From Apodemus sylvaticus (Eukaryota > Chordata > Mammalia > Rodentia > Muridae): a stretch of 64,000 nt of DNA. Positions 58,940 through 64,000 of the stretch are shown here, one piece after another (positions within the stretch are counted from its first letter, which is position 1; every line of letters begins with the position of its first letter). The notes below the pieces were generated by a model that had not been told where the DNA came from, made no database searches, and worked only from the letters and a program-made list of their open reading frames with translations. The stretch spans positions 72,331,811-72,395,810 of the forward strand of contig NC_067482.1 of assembly GCF_947179515.1 (NCBI RefSeq), given 5' to 3'. A program made the translations under genes and the position numbers.

Positions 58940-59215
58940 CTGATGCTGGCAGGACTCCTCAAGGAAGCAGGTAGTGATATGGGCCAGATGATGGGGTGGT
59001 CAGGGGACAGCCCTCAGCTCACCTCTGAAAGTTATGCCCCAGGTGGAGCCAGCAAGCAGGCCATGTGTTGGAGAAGGCTCTAATCTGGACGTTCCTAGGA
59101 TCCTTCAGGCCTCCTCAAGGGGGTTGGCAGTGCTGTGGGCCAGACAATGGAGGTCAGGGGACAGCCCTCAGATCACCTCTGCTCTGCTGTCACTTCTTTA
59201 ACATTGCATCAATTG
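58940..59215 (-). promoter_or_regulatory. Tandem 5' UTR monomers of the antisense L1
   Basis: GGGCCAGATGATGGGGTGGTCAGGGGACAGCCCTCAGCTCACCTCTG at 58981 recurs, lightly changed, at 59137, a period of about 156 bp. They lie where the promoter of a minus-strand L1 belongs. Confidence 0.75.
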
Positions 59216-59389
59216 TCAAGATTCTGCCACAGAAAATGAAACTTTGAACAGTAAAATAAAGATAAAAATCCTGAGGAAATTAGGGATCTTCTTAGTATGC
59301 CTCAGAGCTCCTTAGTAGTTATAGAAAAGGGGTATCAAGCTCCCTTATAGAATAATAGTTTCCCATAATACCATAGCAAGGCATTTTCT

Positions 59390-59666
59390 TCTCCACCCAC
59401 TCCTCCTTCCTCCCTCCTCCCCCCTCCCCCTTCCCCTCCCCTTCTCCGTCCCCTCCATTTCCCTCTCCTTTCCCATTTCCCTTTCTCTACTTTGTGCTTG
59501 CAGATCAAGACATAAGCTTGCAGCTCCACCCACAGCACACCTGACACTTTCCTGCCATGATGGACTGTTCTCCCTCAGGAACATAAGCCCAAATAAGCGC
59601 TTTCTTGTACTAAGTTGCCTTAGTCATGGTATTTTATCACTGCAGTAGAAAAATGACCAAGATACA
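59390..59666 (+). repeat. MaLR-type LTR, 3' part
   Basis: After a pyrimidine-rich block (to about 59490), TGCTTGCAGATCAAGACATAAGC, CCTGCCATGATGGACTGTTC, AAGCCCAAATAAGCGCTTTC and GTTGCCTTAGTCATGGTATTTTATCACTGCAG match the R/U5 end of an ORR1/MT-like LTR. It ends GACCAAGATACA. Its 5' part is missing or too diverged. Confidence 0.7.
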
Positions 59667-60202
59667 CAGCTACAAAAATCTAACTGCTTTTGAAAGCAAG
59701 CCCTGAGTGTCTCATAAGGCCATCACTGGAGTGACTCAGGAAGAGTGGGGCTCACTAAAGTCAGGAGAGGTTTATGGAAAGCTTCTTCCATGACAGTTGC
59801 TGCCTGGCTATAGTCCTTCCCCACACTCCTAGAACTGATGGTTCTCCTCCAGCATAACCCTGGGAACTCTGGTACTACACACAGAAGGGAGGAAATGACT
59901 GTTGATGCCCTGCGTTTAGGATCAGGCACCTGGAGGGGAAATGCTAGGATGATTTGTGTTCATTATAAAATCCTGTATTTTTGATGCAAACACAAATTCT
60001 CACAAAATGTCACAGGAAAAAGAAACAACACCTGTTGATTCAAAAACGAGGAGGGGGAATTTCATGGTGACATTTTTCATCAAGTTGGGCAGTTACAGTT
60101 TTATATAAATGTCTCTTGTCATTTTTTTCCTTGCAATTATTGTCTGGAAAGCATCAAATTTCAAGACCTTTTCTTCCCTGAAGGTGGAGGGTTTTACTTT
60201 GT

Positions 60203-60230
60203 ATTGCTTTGTTTTGTTTTGTTTTGTTTG
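60203..60230. repeat. (TTTTG)n
   Basis: A short TTTTG tract in otherwise unique sequence. Confidence 0.85.
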
Positions 60231-62294
60231 CATTCCTAGAAACGAGTAAAAGTTTTATTTGGAGGTCAAAGTTGTTACCATGCGTGAGATGAACCACTAG
60301 CAATCACTGCTCATGCAGAGGACACCTTCTCTGTTCCAAGGAGAGCCAGACTTTAAGCAAGGCTTAGCTTCCTGAGAGATCTGAAGCTGAGAACACAAGC
60401 AACTCAAATGTGCATCTCCATGCCTGAGATGCAAACCAAGCTTAAACCCTAGACCAATTTTCCTTGAAGTGACTTGCATACTCTATTCAGGAATCACTTT
60501 ATGAAGAAATACGATAAACCATCCAAGAAAAAGAATTAAGCTAGGTGACTAAACAAGGAAACTCAGAAATACAAGCATAGCTGTTTGAGAACAGCAGACT
60601 ATATTTCACACAGTGCCCTCCAGGGGGATCCTGTGAATTTGCTTTTAAAGGGATTCAGATGCTGAAGCAATCAGAGGTCAACTTGGTCATTAATCTGGTT
60701 CAAGGCCCTAGTGGCCCATGCTGTGCAGGAGGGCGCTACTTCTAAACTTGCTTTGTGCCGGGGTCCTGAGTGCCAGGGACCTACAAGAGCACAGAAGTCC
60801 ATGATGCATTGAGTTCTGTGCTAGGAGTTAAGATAACTAAGATAATCATACTAATTTCTACTGATGAAAGCCTTGCATCTCCCAGAAGAGTCTCAGGGAA
60901 TTGAGATGAGGGACAATGAACCCAAGAAGCCACATTGTGACTGACTATATATGCTGGATTTGGAAACAGTTGGCCCTGAACTCAAACCCTGACTTTACTA
61001 CTCCCAACTAGAAGACCTAAAAGTATCTTGGAAACTGAAGCTGAATTTCTCACATTGATAGGACATTTGTCTGCTTCAGAACAAACAACAAATGGAAACC
61101 CACATCACTGAGATGATGTGAACCCTGAGGTGCTGGTCTGCACTACACCACCCTGGATCCCTGCCCACATGTGGCTAACCATTGGCACATTCTCCTGAGT
61201 CCCCCTAAAGAGTAAAACCATCTCCTTAGCTTTACTTAGCATGCAAGTAATGTTGTCATGGCCTCAGCCACCGAGAGCCTAGCTTATGACATCATCTCCC
61301 ACTGCAACTCTCTGACACCTTGCTGGACACATTGTGGACATTTGGCCAACATTTATAAGATTCCTTGTATGTTTTAACTTGTGTTAATAGTGCTTAGATA
61401 AGCATCACCACCCTATCTGGTGACCACCCAGGAAGAGCCTATACTTCACAGTCTTATAATGTTGGGACCAGGAAAGGGCAAGTCAGGAAGCTCTGGTTAC
61501 TTCTGACTCCAGCTCCGACTGTACTTCCGAATTCAGTTGCATCCTATTCCTTCACTGGACCCTCCCATCTCAGCTGTGGGAGCAGAAGTTCTCTAGCACT
61601 TTGTAAATCCACACTACCCCTTCCTAATGTTTATCCATCACTTTACCCTGCCCGCCCACTCATCTGCGTCCAGACACACCCAAAGCAGCAGAAAACACCT
61701 CCCTCCAGGTTTGAGTTGGAAGAATTGTTCCATCTCACATTCCTCACTGGTCCCAACCTGAAAGCAGACAATATGCTTTCTCCTAAAAGCGGCATCATCT
61801 GTCTGATCTTATCAAAGGGGATGTGAGAACCAGTCAGTTCCCCCAACATACTTGGCTTTGCCTAGCATAATCCCCTTCCACTGCTTCCCAAAGGATGCCT
61901 TCAATAATTTATTGCTGCAATTAATTTCTGAAGGTTTTGATGGACTTGAAGATGCTTCTCTAGCAGGCCCTGCCAAATGGACATTTCTAGCCACTGGGAC
62001 TATAGGTCTCTTCTCCATAGTTAATCAATAAGATACAAAATGCTAATGGTCTATTGTGTCATAAAAGTCTTAGACACGATAAATTTTGTGATTAAGGCCA
62101 AGTTTTATCTAACTTTCTTTCAAGTTCATTTCTTTAATTATAGAACATAACACAGTTATTCTGTTTCTGGGTGTGTTTGCCTGTGTACACTCCAAAGTAA
62201 CTAGTATTATTTGAGCTGTGCCTGTGCTCAGCACACACTGGATGAAAGCTTAGGTGAACACTAAATATTATTTTATTTAATCCTGAAACCCCAG

Positions 62295-62690
62295 TGTCTT
62301 AGTCAGGGTTTCTATTCCTGCAGAAACATCATGACCAAGAAGCAAGTTGGGGAGGAAAGGTTTATTGAGCTTACACTTCCACGTTGCAGTTCATCACTAA
62401 AGGAAGTCAGGACTGGAACTCAAGCAGGTCAGGAAGCAGGAGCTGATGCAGAGGCCATGGAGGGATGTTTCTTACTGGCTTGCTTCCCCTGGCTTTCTCA
62501 GCCTGCTCTTATAGAACCCAAGAGCACCAGCCCAGGGATAGCACCACCCACAAGGAGCCCTCCCCACTTGATCACTAATTGAGAAAATGCCCCACAGCTG
62601 GATCTCATGGAGGCACTTCCCCAACTGAAGCTCCTTTCTCTGTGATAACTCCAGCCTGTGTCAAGTTGACACACAAAACTAGCCAACACA
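62295..62690 (-). repeat. Nearly complete solo MaLR LTR
   Basis: The 396-bp element begins TGTCTTAGTCAGGG and ends AGCCAACACA (TG...CA). Its antisense poly-A signal is at TTTATTGAGC. It follows closely a repeat very common in mouse. Flanking pentamers CCCAG (62290-62294) and CCCAA (62691-62695) agree in four of five bases, consistent with a decayed 5-bp target-site duplication. A lone LTR is what remains after recombination between two LTRs. No retroviral gene is present. Confidence 0.85.
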
Positions 62691-62864
62691 CCCAAGGAAT
62701 TAAATTTGCTGGTCTACATTTTAACATTTAAGCCACCAAGTTTATTCAGTAAGTGACAAGTTCACCCTCAACTTGAGTGGCTTCAAAAGTCCCATCCATG
62801 GCCACTGGGCTCAGTGTCTTCAATGAAGGGACCAGGTCTTGGCTCCTGTGACTCATGTTTTCTC

Positions 62865-62960
62865 ATCCTTTAAAAATCATAGATAAGGATAGAAGAAGCC
62901 CAGAGAGGCCAAGTAATTTCTGCCAAGTTGCTCAGCTCCTTAATGGTAGCAGCAATCACA
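62865..62960 (+). repeat. MIR fragment (3' half)
   Basis: AGAAGCCCAGAGAGGCCAAGTAATTTCTGCCAAGTTGCTCAGCTCCTTAATGG follows MIR (gaggcccagagaggttaagtaacttgcccaaggtcacacagctagtaagtgg). Confidence 0.65.
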
Positions 62961-63149
62961 ACTTTGTTTGGGAAACCCTAATAGTCTGGTGTCTGAAGAA
63001 GAGAATCCAAACTTATAAGCAAATAAGGTCATTCTATGTGTTACTGATGGGGAGATAACATACACTTTTAAAGTAATGGTAAGAGATAAAATACTCTTTT
63101 ATCCCAATTTCATAGAGCCAAATATGCTTAACTTGTTTGTTTTGATGTT

Positions 63150-63284
63150 TTAAATGTCTTGCTAAACAGTCCAGCTCCCCGTGAACTCATTCTGCAACCC
63201 AGGGTGGGCTCCAAATTAAGATCCTCCTGCTTCCACTTCCCAAGTGCTGGGTTTCCAGGCATGAGCCACCACACCCAGCTCTGA
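63150..63284 (-). repeat. B1-type SINE, antisense
   Basis: GATCCTCCTGCTTCCACTTCCCAAGTGCTGGGTTTCCAGGCATGAGCCACCACACCCAGCTC is the reverse of a B1 left half. The upstream AACCCAGGGTGGGCTCC belongs to its right half. Confidence 0.75.
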
Positions 63285-64000
63285 TTGACTTTGCCAAGCT
63301 CTTGCATTGACAGATAGATTGCGGCTTCCAGGGTATATTGATGGTGAGCATTTCTTAGCTAAGCAAAGCTGAAGGCCAGCTTTCAAATTCAGTCCTAGAT
63401 GTATATTTCCTTAGGCATTCTCTTCAGAGTGTGCCGCCTTTGAGCAATACACAACTGCAAAAGGAGAATGCTTGGTTAACACTTCCTCTAAAACTTTCTT
63501 AAGTCCAGACAAATGACCAAACAATAAGTCCACTGATTCTGTAACATTTCCCACAGTGGACATACTCCCAGCATGCTAAGCTTCAAGTACCAGAGTGCTC
63601 ATGAACACAGTGCTGGAAAAGACGCCATTTTATAGGATAGGCGATAACCTCCGTGGAACATACAATAGCACAGTCACAAGAAGCAATGTGTTGCTGTTCG
63701 TAATCTTTATTCTGCATGCACAAGTCTATGATCTATTTTCACAATGGCTATGTCTAGCACCAACTTACAGGACCCCTGCCCATTGAGCATCCAGGTCTTG
63801 CAGTGTGCTGCAAGCTATTCTGCCTATTTGCCCTTCTCAAACTGACCTCTAAAACCTCCCCTCTCCAGGAAGTTGGGCTTCCACCGCTTCCACCGCGCAT
63901 AACACTAACATTAGATTCCGCAGGGTTTGGCACTAAAATAGTCAAGTTCAGGTCCAGTTAACTTCCACAGATATGCTCTGCACTCTTCCCCAATCACATC

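Larger units (their letters stand above)
53180..59215 (-). mobile_element. Second, older L1 retrotransposon with nested insertions
   Basis: Read on the minus strand, it runs from two 5' UTR monomers (58940-59215) through ORF1 and ORF2 remnants to a 3' UTR ending near 53180. Recognisable pieces on the minus strand are the ORF2 endonuclease part (TEVMNQIDLTDIYRVFHPN at about 57000), the C-terminal part (CARGTLLLCWWECKHVLPLW-like at about 53900), and RT sequence between. Its decay is heavier than that of the L1 at 17.3 kb, and no frame longer than about 100 codons survives. A B1 (56628-56808) and a retrocopied mRNA end (57195-57469) interrupt it. The outer boundaries are approximate, and no convincing target-site duplication was found. 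Confidence 0.9.
51950..64000 (+). other. Clnk: Clnk intron (start), runs past the window
   Basis: Mainly a second L1 in antisense (53.2-59.2 kb) with two nested insertions, an MaLR LTR part at 59.4-59.67 kb, a nearly complete solo MaLR LTR at 62.3-62.7 kb, a MIR and a B1. The stretches 51950-53160, 59667-62294 and 63285-64000 contain no exon or repeat that I can support. The assignment to Clnk assumes the next exon lies further downstream. Confidence 0.7.

Noticed and set aside
53163..59201. TTCTTTAA as target-site duplication of the second L1
   Set aside because: Only 8 bp and low complexity, and the adjacent run at the L1 3' side is A on the + strand where a minus-strand element should show T.
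61667..61701. Possible downstream Clnk exon between CGTCCAG and GTTTGA
   Set aside because: The phase would fit, but the encoded residues do not resemble the expected proline-rich segment and the donor is poor.
1..64000. tRNA, rRNA, CRISPR arrays, bacterial-type operons
   Set aside because: None seen. Regular repeats here are microsatellites, minisatellites or retroelements, and tRNA-like parts belong to B2/B3 SINEs.

Overview
This is mammalian genomic DNA from a murine rodent, most likely Mus or a close relative. It has B1, B2/B3-type and MaLR-type repeats, rodent L1 elements with tandem 5' monomers, many long microsatellites and no dense gene content. The B1 copies resemble the Mus-lineage form more than the rat form, but the exact species cannot be fixed from the sequence alone.

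The one protein-coding gene I can support is Clnk (MIST, cytokine-dependent hematopoietic cell linker), on the + strand. Six internal coding exons lie at 15366-15437, 32220-32248, 40992-41029, 45167-45308, 47674-47783 and 51904-51949. Each has an AG acceptor and a GT donor. Their phases join without a break, and the joined reading frame aligns with CLNK as I recall it, at nearly constant length. On the gene's numbering they supply about codons 4 to 150, the N-terminal scaffold part of a SLP-76-family adaptor. This includes the two tyrosines (Y69 in YEDP, Y96 in YAD) known as MIST phosphorylation sites. The start codon exon, the proline-rich region and the C-terminal SH2 domain are not found in the window and should lie upstream and downstream.

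Everything else is intron. The first intron part (1-15365) holds old MaLR LTRs, a truncated L1, SINEs and a repeat-poor, AT-rich stretch just before the first exon. Intron 15438-32219 carries a full-length but dead L1 (17266-22972, 15-bp target-site duplication) and B3/B1 SINEs. Intron 32249-40991 is rich in minisatellites and purine tracts. The short introns between 41030 and 51903 hold an L1 3' fragment 126 bp before an exon, a 0.9-kb GATA array and long CA/TA arrays. The last part (51950-64000) is dominated by a second, older L1 on the minus strand (about 53180-59215). That L1 contains two nested insertions, a B1 and an unidentified retrocopied mRNA 3' end.

I saw no tRNA, rRNA or CRISPR array and no intact retroviral gene. 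The exon calls rest on splice signals, phase and remembered protein homology. No alignment or database search was run.
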